From: an uncultured Elusimicrobia bacterium
GTDB taxonomy: Bacteria; Elusimicrobiota; Endomicrobiia; Endomicrobiales; Endomicrobiaceae
Length of the DNA: 20,404 bases
Reading direction: 5' to 3'
NCBI GenBank assembly: GCA_937916125.1
Contig: CALGGE010000067.1
Span: 1-20,404, forward strand
Shown piece by piece: positions 1-6,751 of the stretch. How positions within the stretch are numbered: position 1 is the first letter of the stretch; every line of letters starts with the position of its first letter. The notes beneath the pieces were generated by a model. That model worked only from the letters and a program-made list of their open reading frames with translations. It ran no database searches and was not told the DNA's origin. The position numbers were made by a program, and so were the translations under genes.

Positions 1-78
1 GATATAAAAAAAATCGGCAGAAATGACCCTTGCCCTTGCGGCAGCGGAAAGAAATATAAAAAATGTTGCGGAGCTTAG
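1..78 (+). CDS. secA: Preprotein translocase ATPase SecA, C-terminal end only (partial)
   Basis: Frame 1 reads 25 residues to a TAG at 76-78, ending in GRNDPCPCGSGKKYKKCCGA. This is the C-X-C-X8-C-C zinc-binding tail (SEC-C motif) at the end of most SecA proteins, which binds SecB and the lipid surface. SecA is the motor of Sec-dependent export. Only the tail is visible, and SEC-C also occurs in unrelated proteins, so the name rests on the match to the SecA consensus and on prfB nearby, since secA and prfB are neighbours in many bacteria. A 12-bp direct repeat (66-77 and 86-97) straddles the stop codon. Confidence 0.8.
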   Translation, partial: DIKKIGRNDPCPCGSGKKYKKCCGA

Positions 79-97
79 TTGCGAATTGCGGAGCTTA
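66..97. repeat. 12-bp direct repeat across the secA stop codon
   Basis: TTGCGGAGCTTA occurs at 66-77 and again at 86-97, a 20-bp period. The first copy encodes the last SecA residues and part of the TAG stop. The second lies in the secA-lnt gap. It looks like a local duplication. Confidence 0.7.
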
Positions 98-121
98 TTT
101 TTTGTCGTTTTAAGGATTTTA

Positions 122-1597
122 ATGAAACAATTAAAATTTTTATTTTTATCAATAGTTTCCGGTATTCTTCTTGCTTTGTCCTTTCCGAATTTTGATTTTT
201 TTTATCTTGCTTTTTTTTCGTTTATTCCGGTGATATATGTTGCATTATCAAATGATTTAAAAAAATCTTTGTTTTACGGTTTTTTGTTCGGACTGTCTTT
301 TTGGTCGGTGTCGTTGTACTGGATGTTTCCGTTCATTAAATTTAATACCGGTTCTGTGCAGGCTGCAATAACGGCAGGTCTTTTATGGTGTTATTTGGCA
401 ATATATTTTTCGGTATGGACGGGTATTGTAAGTTTTTTACGAAAAAAAAGTAAACCTTTAATAATAAGTTTTTTTGCGGCATTTTTGTGGGTGGTATCTG
501 AATATGTAAGGACATATTTTTCCGCAGGGTTTGCATGGAATTTTGTCGGGTACGGTCAGGCTCAATTTACAAATTTTATTCAAATTTCGGATATTCTCGG
601 TGTTTCGGGAATATCCTTTTTAATTGTTTTTATAAATATGCTTTTATTTCATTGGATAAGAAAGCCGAAAGACGTTAAATATCTTTTTATTGCGATAGCG
701 GTTTTTTCTGCGGTGTATTTATACGGTTATACAAAGATACGGGAATATCCTGCGGATTACGGCAACGAATTATCCGTAGGCGTCGTACAGCCAGACATTG
801 ATCAATACAAAAAGTGGGATCCGTCATACGGGAAACAATTTTTATCTTCCGTAAACAATGATTTAAAATTTTTTAAAGGTAAAAAATTATCTCTTATTGT
901 TTATCCCGAAACTTTTCTTACGGAATATTTTAATGACGATAAAAAATATAAAAATTTCATTAAACAATGTACTTCTCTCGCTCAAATAAATTTAATAGGT
1001 TCTGTTTATTACTACAACAATCTTGTGTATAATTCCGTTTTTGCTTTTGATAATAATGCACGAATTTTAGGCAGACACGATAAAAGTCATTTGGTTATCT
1101 TCGGAGAATATATTCCTTTCAGAGAAATTCTTGCAAAATATTTTGATATTTTTAATAACATGGGCGACTTTTCGAAAGGTATTGAAATGGATGTTTTTTA
1201 TTCTGACAATATAAGCGTCGGAAGTACCATATGTTCGGAAAATTTCTTTCCGGAACGTTCAAGAGAGCTTGTTTGGAAAGGTGCCAAAATATTAACAAAT
1301 CACACTAATGACGGATGGTTTCTTGATACGGCAGCTCCGTATCAGCATTTTGTTATGAATATTTTCAGAGCAATAGAAAACAGAAAAAATGTTATAGTTT
1401 GTGCAAACAGCGGTATATCCGCAGTGATAAATTGCAGAGGAGACGTTATAAGACAAACAAAGTTGAATAAAAGAATATTTTTTGTTTCATATGTATATCA
1501 AAACGACATTATAACTTTTTATGACAGACTTGGCTATTTGTTCCCGTATTTCAGTATATTTATGACACTGTTTTTATTGCTTTTGGTGCTTATTTAA
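122..1597 (+). CDS. lnt: Apolipoprotein N-acyltransferase Lnt
   Basis: Lnt adds the third acyl chain to the N-terminal cysteine of lipoproteins, using phospholipid as donor, at the outer face of the inner membrane. The 491-residue protein starts with a block of hydrophobic helices (about residues 5-210), then has a periplasmic nitrilase-like domain and a final membrane helix. The nitrilase triad is visible: Glu263 in VYPETF, Lys321 in GRHDKSHLVIFGEYIPF and Cys371 in STICSENFFPE. E. coli has E267, K335 and C387 in a protein of about the same length. The motif TNHTNDGWF downstream of the Cys is also typical. I chose ATG 122, not the in-frame ATG at 23, because the latter lies in the secA tail and because 122 is preceded by AAGGA at 112-116. 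It indicates a diderm cell making triacylated lipoproteins. Confidence 0.93.
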   Translation: MKQLKFLFLSIVSGILLALSFPNFDFFYLAFFSFIPVIYVALSNDLKKSLFYGFLFGLSFWSVSLYWMFPFIKFNTGSVQAAITAGLLWCYLAIYFSVWTGIVSFLRKKSKPLIISFFAAFLWVVSEYVRTYFSAGFAWNFVGYGQAQFTNFIQISDILGVSGISFLIVFINMLLFHWIRKPKDVKYLFIAIAVFSAVYLYGYTKIREYPADYGNELSVGVVQPDIDQYKKWDPSYGKQFLSSVNNDLKFFKGKKLSLIVYPETFLTEYFNDDKKYKNFIKQCTSLAQINLIGSVYYYNNLVYNSVFAFDNNARILGRHDKSHLVIFGEYIPFREILAKYFDIFNNMGDFSKGIEMDVFYSDNISVGSTICSENFFPERSRELVWKGAKILTNHTNDGWFLDTAAPYQHFVMNIFRAIENRKNVIVCANSGISAVINCRGDVIRQTKLNKRIFFVSYVYQNDIITFYDRLGYLFPYFSIFMTLFLLLLVLI

Positions 1598-1661
1598 GTG
1601 TATTTGTCGTCCCGATGTTCCGACGGATTTAATTAATTTTTATTATAATAAAGGAAAAAAC

Positions 1662-2772
1662 ATGGTAACGGAATTATCATTACGCGTTCAAACCTTAAGG
1701 AGGTCTCTTTGACATTGAAGGTAAAGTCAAAGAAATCGCACTGCTGGATAAACAGATAACATCGCCCGATTTTTGGAACGATCAAAGCAATGCCAAAAAG
1801 GTGATGCTTAAACATGACAATTTAAAAGATGTCGTTAATTCTTGGGAAAGCCTGAAAGCAAGGGTTGATTCTCTTGTCGAAATGGACGGTTTTCTTCGGC
1901 AGGAACACGACGAAGAACTTCTTGCGGAACTTGAAAAAGAAAAAATTAAGTTTGAAGCCGACCTTAAAAGTATGGAAACAAAAACGAAACTTTCCGGCAG
2001 GCACGATATGAATAATGCCATCGTTTCCGTTCATGCAGGAGCCGGCGGAACGGAATCCTGCGACTGGGCACAGATGCTTGTCAGAATGTATTCGAGGTGG
2101 GCGGAAAAAAAAGGTTTTGAGTTTTCTACCGTGGATATTTTGGACGGCGACGAAGCCGGGATAAAAAGTATCACTTTTATGATAAAAGGTAAATATGCTT
2201 ACGGCTTAATGCAGGCTGAAATCGGCGTTCATCGTTTGGTTCGTATTTCGCCTTTTGATGCCAACAAACGTCGTCACACATCTTTTGCAAGTGTCGATGT
2301 AATACCGGAAGTTGACGACGATATAGATATCGTAATAGAAGAAAAAGATTTAAGAATAGATACATACAGGTCCACCGGTGCGGGCGGACAGCATGTCAAC
2401 ACCACCGATTCCGCAGTCAGAATTACCCATCTTCCCACGAATATTGTCGCACAATCTCAAACCGAAAGAAGCCAAATAAAAAATAAAGCTACGGCAATGA
2501 AACTGCTGAAAGCAAAACTCTACGAGTTTGAACAGGAAAAACTCAGAAAATCTTATGAGAAACATTATGATGAGAAAGGCTTAATAGCGTGGGGCAGTCA
2601 GATACGTTCTTATGTTTTTATGCCTTATCAGCTTGTTAAAGATCACAGAACCGAATACGAAACATCTCAAGTTGAAAAAGTTATGGACGGAGAAATCGAC
2701 GAATTTATTTCTTCATATTTAAATTGGAAATTGGAAAAGTCGCAAAGCGATTTTGGAAGATTGGAAGATTAG
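1662..2772 (+). CDS. prfB: Peptide chain release factor 2 (RF2), expressed by programmed +1 frameshift
   Basis: RF2 recognises UGA and UAA stops and triggers peptide release. Translation starts at ATG 1662, with AAGGA at 1651-1655. It runs 16 codons to an in-frame TGA at 1710-1712, then continues in the +1 frame from GAC at 1711 to TAG 2770-2772. The joined product is 369 residues, the usual RF2 size. In joined numbering the stop-reading SPF motif is at 196-198 and the peptidyl-transferase-site GGQ, in STGAGGQHVN, is at 241-243. Both are 9 residues before their E. coli positions. A plain ORF call from GTG 1801 would lose the N-terminal helical domain. The last four residues and the stop fall in an 8-bp tandem array, so the extreme C-terminus may have been rewritten by repeat DNA. 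Confidence 0.95.
1698..1713 (+). promoter_or_regulatory. prfB programmed +1 frameshift site
   Basis: AGGAGG at 1698-1703 is an internal Shine-Dalgarno-like element, then TCT, then the slippery CTT at 1707-1709, the TGA stop at 1710-1712 and a following C. The arrangement AGGAGGTCTCTTTGAC has the same spacing as the E. coli site (AGGGGGTATCTTTGAC). When RF2 is scarce the ribosome pauses at UGA and slips +1 to read GAC, so RF2 controls its own level. The intact site implies that TGA is a true stop codon here. Confidence 0.95.
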
Positions 2773-2798
2773 AGGATTAGAGGATTAGAAGATTGGAT
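2759..2798. repeat. 8-bp tandem array, GATTRGAN x5, over the prfB stop codon
   Basis: Five consecutive 8-bp units: 2759-2766 GATTGGAA, 2767-2774 and 2775-2782 GATTAGAG, 2783-2790 GATTAGAA, 2791-2798 GATTGGAT. The prfB TAG (2770-2772) is inside the second unit. Confidence 0.9.
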
Positions 2799-2804
2799 AA
2801 ACTT

Positions 2805-2820
2805 TTCAACTGTTCAACTG
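2805..2820. repeat. 8-bp tandem array, TTCAACTG x2
   Basis: TTCAACTG is repeated exactly at 2805-2812 and 2813-2820. The same unit forms a six-copy array at 9912-9959, and its reverse complement a three-copy array at 9749-9772. Confidence 0.85.
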
Positions 2821-2826
2821 TCGTTC

Positions 2827-2855
2827 TGTCATGCTGAGCTTGTCGAAGCATCTCG
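2827..2855. repeat. Intergenic hairpin element 1 (GTCATGCTGAGC...AAGCATCTC type)
   Basis: A short imperfect palindrome with arms ATGCT (2831-2835) and AGCAT (2847-2851), flanked by TCTGTC and CTCG. Its reverse complement reads EMLRQAQHD in one frame, a peptide I recall as a frequent spurious translation of dispersed intergenic repeats in many bacteria. Function is unknown. Confidence 0.75.
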
Positions 2856-2870
2856 TCGTTGCCGTTCCGT

Positions 2871-2904
2871 CTGTCATTCCCGAGGTTTGTTGTCGGGAAT
2901 CTCG
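2871..2904. repeat. Intergenic hairpin element 2 (GTCATTCCCGA...TCGGGAATCTC type)
   Basis: A perfect 8-bp inverted repeat, ATTCCCGA (2876-2883) and TCGGGAAT (2893-2900), around a 9-nt loop. It shares outer flanks (CTGTCAT before, ATCTCG after) with hairpin element 1, 45 bp upstream, so the two are built on one plan with different arms. It resembles the widespread GTCATTCCCGC...GCGGGAATC dispersed repeats. No U-tract follows, so a terminator role is not supported. Confidence 0.8.
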
Positions 2905-2913
2905 CAGTTGCAG

Positions 2914-2937
2914 TTTGTCGTTGTCTTTGTCTTTGTC
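2914..2937. repeat. 6-bp tandem array, KTTGTC x4
   Basis: TTTGTC, GTTGTC, TTTGTC, TTTGTC at 2914-2937, followed by GTTCAT. It lies between hairpin element 2 and the 7-bp array. Confidence 0.75.
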
Positions 2938-2945
2938 GTTCATTG

Positions 2946-2973
2946 TACATCATACATTGTACATTGTACATTG
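2946..2973. repeat. 7-bp tandem array, TACATTG x4
   Basis: TACATCA (2946-2952) then three exact TACATTG units (2953-2973), preceded by a partial unit CATTG. The same unit family forms two arrays at 9867-9901 and 9976-10003. The array ends 5 nt before the Shine-Dalgarno of the downstream aldehyde dehydrogenase gene. Confidence 0.9.
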
Positions 2974-2978
2974 CAGTT

Positions 2979-2985
2979 AAGGAGG
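2979..2985 (+). promoter_or_regulatory. Strong ribosome binding site of the aldehyde dehydrogenase gene
   Basis: AAGGAGG at 2979-2985, 7 nt before ATG 2993, is a near-ideal Shine-Dalgarno. It fixes the start directly downstream of the repeat island. Confidence 0.85.
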
Positions 2986-2992
2986 TTTTTCT

Positions 2993-4564
2993 ATGGAATT
3001 TTTTTCTTTGTTTGTTGACGGAAAGGATGTTGATACGGGAAAATATGAATATTTTCCGTATTCGGATAATTATATTACCGACTTCAAAAAAACATTTCAA
3101 ATTATGACCAAACTGAAAAAAGGCGAAACTCCCGAAGATGCCGATAAATATATATATGCCAAATACTGCGTCGGCGACAACGAACTTAACAGGAAAGCAA
3201 TTGATGCCGCATACAAAGCAAGTAAAATAATGAGAGATATGCCCATAGCCAAAAGAAGAAAAATTCTTTACGATGTTCACAAACATTTAATGATAAACAG
3301 AGAAAAAATTCTCGAACTCCTTGCAATAGAAGGTCATCCCAAGAAACTTGCCGACTGGGAATTTTATGCAATGGATAATGCTTTCAGTAAGACGACTCTT
3401 GATTTGTTTAAAGACAGTATTTGGGAAGAAGCAGGTTCCATGTGCGATGAGAAAGTTTATCTTGTCAGAAAGCCCGACGGCGTAGTAGTGCTTGTCCCTC
3501 CAAAAAATGCCGCCGCAAGCAATTCTTTATCTGCGGCATATTGTTTTTTGGGCGGTAATGCCGTAATAGTTAAAGCTCCTTTGAAAGCTCCCGTGGCAAC
3601 GCTTTTTGTTTGGAAAAATGTCATCGGTGCCGCTCTTAAAGAAAATGGTGCTCCCGACGGAATAATGAGTATCATAACGGGAAATTCCAAAGTTATAATG
3701 GATGAATGGTTAGAAAATCCTAAAGTCAACGATATATTTTTCTTCGGCGAAAGCGAAAACGGTTTAGAAATTGCCAAGCGTGCACATAATTTTAATAAAA
3801 AAGCAATTCTTGAACTTTCCGGAAATGACAATATGTTTGTTTGGGACGGTTGCGATGTTGACGGTGCGACGGATTCCGCACTTGATGCGTTTTTAGGCTC
3901 TACTCAAATTTGTATGCTTCCTAAAAATCTCATCGTTCATGAAAAAATATATGATGAGTTCAAAGAAAAACTTCTTGCCAAAGTTGCAGAGCTTAAGTTC
4001 GGGCTTCCGTCGAGCGAAGAAACATTTTTTACTCCGGTAGTAAAAATAAAAGAATGTCAGGAATTTTTGGACGATGCTTTAAGCAAAGGTGCCAAGCTTT
4101 TGTGCGGGGGAAAAAAAGTTGATCACACGGGAACTCCTACCGAAAGAGGCGTTTATTTTCAGCCTACTTTAGTTGAAATAGAAACTGATAATCCGCAAAT
4201 GTTTGATATGAAAGTCATAAAAGAAGAAAATTTTTTCCCGGTTATACCTATAGTAAAAGTAAAATCGTCAAAGAAAATAAAAAAAGAAATGGATGCCGAA
4301 ATATTTGCAAAAATGTTGGAAATAGCAAATAAAAACGAATACGGTTTAAGGGCTTCCGTATGGGTAAAATCTGCATTTTATACCAGACAATTTATGAAGT
4401 ATATTGATAATTGTGCTCTTCTCAGGATAAATTCCCGTCATATAGCTTTTTCGTTATATCTTCCAGGTCAGGGTGGTGTCGGTAAAACTGGCGGTCCTTA
4501 CGGAGAAGCAAGTTTCTTAGTTCAAAAAACTACACATTTACAGGGTATAAGTTTAACAAGATAA
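2993..4564 (+). CDS. Aldehyde dehydrogenase superfamily protein, substrate unknown
   Basis: A 523-residue cytosolic NAD(P)-dependent aldehyde dehydrogenase fold. The catalytic set is complete: Asn172 in PPKNAAAS (in place of the common PWNFP), cofactor Lys194 in VIVKAP, a dinucleotide-loop motif FFGESENG around 250-257, general-base Glu274 in LELSGND, and nucleophile Cys307 in STQICM. Glu and Cys are 33 residues apart, close to the classical 34. The N-terminus (1-60) and the C-terminal segment around GQGGVGKTGGPYGEASF look unlike the best-known subfamilies, so I do not name a substrate. The oxidising and the CoA-acylating reductive directions are both possible. The start is fixed by AAGGAGG 7 nt upstream. 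The kinase gene follows after 1 nt, so they are probably co-transcribed. Confidence 0.85.
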   Translation: MEFFSLFVDGKDVDTGKYEYFPYSDNYITDFKKTFQIMTKLKKGETPEDADKYIYAKYCVGDNELNRKAIDAAYKASKIMRDMPIAKRRKILYDVHKHLMINREKILELLAIEGHPKKLADWEFYAMDNAFSKTTLDLFKDSIWEEAGSMCDEKVYLVRKPDGVVVLVPPKNAAASNSLSAAYCFLGGNAVIVKAPLKAPVATLFVWKNVIGAALKENGAPDGIMSIITGNSKVIMDEWLENPKVNDIFFFGESENGLEIAKRAHNFNKKAILELSGNDNMFVWDGCDVDGATDSALDAFLGSTQICMLPKNLIVHEKIYDEFKEKLLAKVAELKFGLPSSEETFFTPVVKIKECQEFLDDALSKGAKLLCGGKKVDHTGTPTERGVYFQPTLVEIETDNPQMFDMKVIKEENFFPVIPIVKVKSSKKIKKEMDAEIFAKMLEIANKNEYGLRASVWVKSAFYTRQFMKYIDNCALLRINSRHIAFSLYLPGQGGVGKTGGPYGEASFLVQKTTHLQGISLTR

Positions 4565-4565
4565 T

Positions 4566-6734
4566 ATGAATTATTATGCACTTTGTCCGTCAATAGTAGC
4601 AGCGTTTGTTTTAATGTTGGGTTTCTTCGTCCTGTTTAAAAACAGAAAAAACAGGCTGAACCTGATATATTTCTATTTGTCCGTATCGTTGTTTATATGG
4701 CTTCTGTTTTTTTCTTTAATGTATTGGAATACCGGCAAATATGAGCTTTCTTATCTGTTCGCAAAGTTCGGTTTTATCGGTGTTATTTTAACGCCTGTCT
4801 GTGCATTGCATTTTATTGCGGAATTTTTGGACAGCCGTCTGAAAAAATATGCCGTATATTTTTATTTGGCTACTATCCCGATGATAGTTTTAAATTTTTC
4901 GTCGCACCTTATATACAGCGGTTTAAGTTTAAATTTTTGGGGCTATTATCCGATAGCCGGCAAACTTTATTTCATTGCCGTATTTCAGTTCGTTTCCACT
5001 TTTTTTGTTGCGGCGGTAGTTCTTTTTAGATATTTCTTTAGCGAAAATATAAATCTGGTAAAAAAAGAACAGATAAAATATTTGATAATGGCATTTTCAA
5101 TTGCACTTCTTGCATCAGGCGACTATATTATAAAATATCCGGGAATAAATTTCTATCCGTTCGGTTATATAGTTGTTATTTTCTTCAGCTTTTTAATGGC
5201 GTTAAATGCAATAAGAAATAATTTAATGGATATCAGGCTTGCCATTACGAAAAGCACCATATTTTTTGCCTTATATGTTATAGTACTCGGTATTCCCGTA
5301 TATGCCGGTTTTATTTTGGAACAATGGGTCATTTCTTTTATTTTGGTGTTCTTTTTATCGTCTGTAGCTCCCGTTGTTTTAAGGGCTTTACAGAGAAAAG
5401 CCGAAAAAATTCTTCTTGCCGAACAGGATAAGTATCAGCAGCTTTTGATACAGGCTTCCAAAGGTATGATAGAACAGCACGAGATAAAAAAACTTTCTCA
5501 GCTTATCGTCAGAATAATAAAACAATCGGTAAAAATAAAATTTGTGGTCTTGTATATTTTTGACGAAGAGAAAAACTGTTTTTACAACATAGCATCAAGA
5601 GCAAGCGGAGACAAAAAATTCAATTCTGTTCAAATAAGCAGAGATAATCCTATAGTCAGATATATGAAATTCAAAAAATCTCCGTTTTTGTATTTCGGAT
5701 TAAGAGATGTGTTGAAAAAAGGCTTTTCCGAAATATGTTCTGATATTAATTTGATAGTCCCGTCGATATTCAGGGACGAAGTTTTGGGTTTTCTTCTTTT
5801 GGGAGAAAAAGAAAATAAAACTTTGTATTCGGCAAAAGATATGGATTTGTTTAAAACTTTGGCAAATCAGGCTTCTCTTGCAATAGAAAATTGTTTCTTC
5901 CTCGAGAAATCCAAACACCAGCAGGAAAAACTTTTCGAAGCCGAAAAACTTGCTTCCATCGGCGGTATGGCCGACGGTATGGCTCATCAGATAAGAAACA
6001 GACTTAACAGTTTTAATCTTGCGGCGGAAACGCTTCAGTTTGATATAGATGATTTATCCGCGGCAGACAAATCTTTAACCGGGCAGACAGGCGTAAAAGA
6101 CATAATAACTGATATGACTTCTATAATCACGTCGATAAAGAACAATGTCAAAAAAACAAACACCATACTTACGGGAATTTTAAATTTTGCCAAACATAAA
6201 GAATCCGATGCGGTCTTTGAATATTTTTCGTTAAAAGAAATTTTAAATGCGGCGATTCTTCTTGTTGAAGTAAAACATCATAAAGAAAAAATCCCCGTTA
6301 CCGTGGATGTTCCCGATAACGATACCATATACGGAATAAAATACCAGCTTCAGGAAGTCTGCTTTAATTTTATTGATAATGCTTTAGAGGCAGTCGTTGA
6401 AAAGCAACAGCATTTGGCAAACAAATTCTTTAGCGATATTGAAGATAAAGATTTTGTTCCTAAAATAAACGTTTCTTTGGTTTTTACGGATAAAAACAGA
6501 TATCAAATTATTTTCAAAGATAACGGTATAGGCGTAAAAGAAGAAAATAAACCGAAAATTTTCTCGGCATTTTTTACTACCAAGCCGTCGAGCAAATCGG
6601 GGTCGGGTATAGGTTCGTATGTTGCAAAGAGGATGGTTGTAGAAGCACATAAAGGAACAATAACTTTTGATTCCAAATACGGTGCGGGAACAACTTTTGT
6701 AATCACTCTCCCGATGTCCCAAAAAAACGAGTAG
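4566..6734 (+). CDS. Orphan membrane sensor histidine kinase (multi-TM, GAF, HisKA, HATPase)
   Basis: A 722-residue kinase. Residues 1-275 form about eight hydrophobic helices, resembling 7TM-type kinase N-terminal regions. About 305-445 looks like a GAF sensor domain, ending in DLFKTLANQASLAIEN. The dimerisation/phosphorylation helix has LASIGGMADGMAHQIRNRLN with acceptor His474. The ATP-binding domain has the N box FNFIDNALEAV (601-610), DNGIGV (652-657) and GSGIGSY (679-685), then a C-terminal GAGTTFVITLP. The residue after the His is Gln, where most kinases have Glu or Asp. No response regulator gene is in the window. The layout recalls PrsK-type kinases of exopolysaccharide loci, and the next two genes fit polysaccharide synthesis, but that link is inference. 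Confidence 0.88.
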   Translation: MNYYALCPSIVAAFVLMLGFFVLFKNRKNRLNLIYFYLSVSLFIWLLFFSLMYWNTGKYELSYLFAKFGFIGVILTPVCALHFIAEFLDSRLKKYAVYFYLATIPMIVLNFSSHLIYSGLSLNFWGYYPIAGKLYFIAVFQFVSTFFVAAVVLFRYFFSENINLVKKEQIKYLIMAFSIALLASGDYIIKYPGINFYPFGYIVVIFFSFLMALNAIRNNLMDIRLAITKSTIFFALYVIVLGIPVYAGFILEQWVISFILVFFLSSVAPVVLRALQRKAEKILLAEQDKYQQLLIQASKGMIEQHEIKKLSQLIVRIIKQSVKIKFVVLYIFDEEKNCFYNIASRASGDKKFNSVQISRDNPIVRYMKFKKSPFLYFGLRDVLKKGFSEICSDINLIVPSIFRDEVLGFLLLGEKENKTLYSAKDMDLFKTLANQASLAIENCFFLEKSKHQQEKLFEAEKLASIGGMADGMAHQIRNRLNSFNLAAETLQFDIDDLSAADKSLTGQTGVKDIITDMTSIITSIKNNVKKTNTILTGILNFAKHKESDAVFEYFSLKEILNAAILLVEVKHHKEKIPVTVDVPDNDTIYGIKYQLQEVCFNFIDNALEAVVEKQQHLANKFFSDIEDKDFVPKINVSLVFTDKNRYQIIFKDNGIGVKEENKPKIFSAFFTTKPSSKSGSGIGSYVAKRMVVEAHKGTITFDSKYGAGTTFVITLPMSQKNE

Positions 6735-6751
6735 CGATTTTGGTTGAAGAG

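Noticed and set aside
1710..1712. In-frame TGA in prfB as a sequencing error, selenocysteine codon or recoded codon
   Set aside because: The AGGAGG-TCT-CTT-TGA-C context is the known RF2 frameshift signal, and an RF2 gene argues that TGA is a normal stop.
2876..2900. Perfect 8-bp hairpin as the prfB transcription terminator
   Set aside because: No U-tract follows on either strand, and it matches a dispersed repeat type instead.
2946..2973. Overlapping TGTACA palindromes in the 7-bp array as regulator operators
   Set aside because: The palindrome follows automatically from the repeat unit, and the same arrays occur inside coding sequence at 9867-10003.
2859..3107. 82-residue forward frame running from the repeat island into the aldehyde dehydrogenase start
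   Set aside because: Repeat translation followed by an out-of-frame shadow of a gene with a strong ribosome site and full catalytic motifs.
2777..3286. 169-residue reverse-strand frame containing EMLRQAQHD and RQRQRQRQ
   Set aside because: It is the translation of the repeat island plus the antisense of the aldehyde dehydrogenase start; the peptides come directly from the hairpin and 6-bp repeats.
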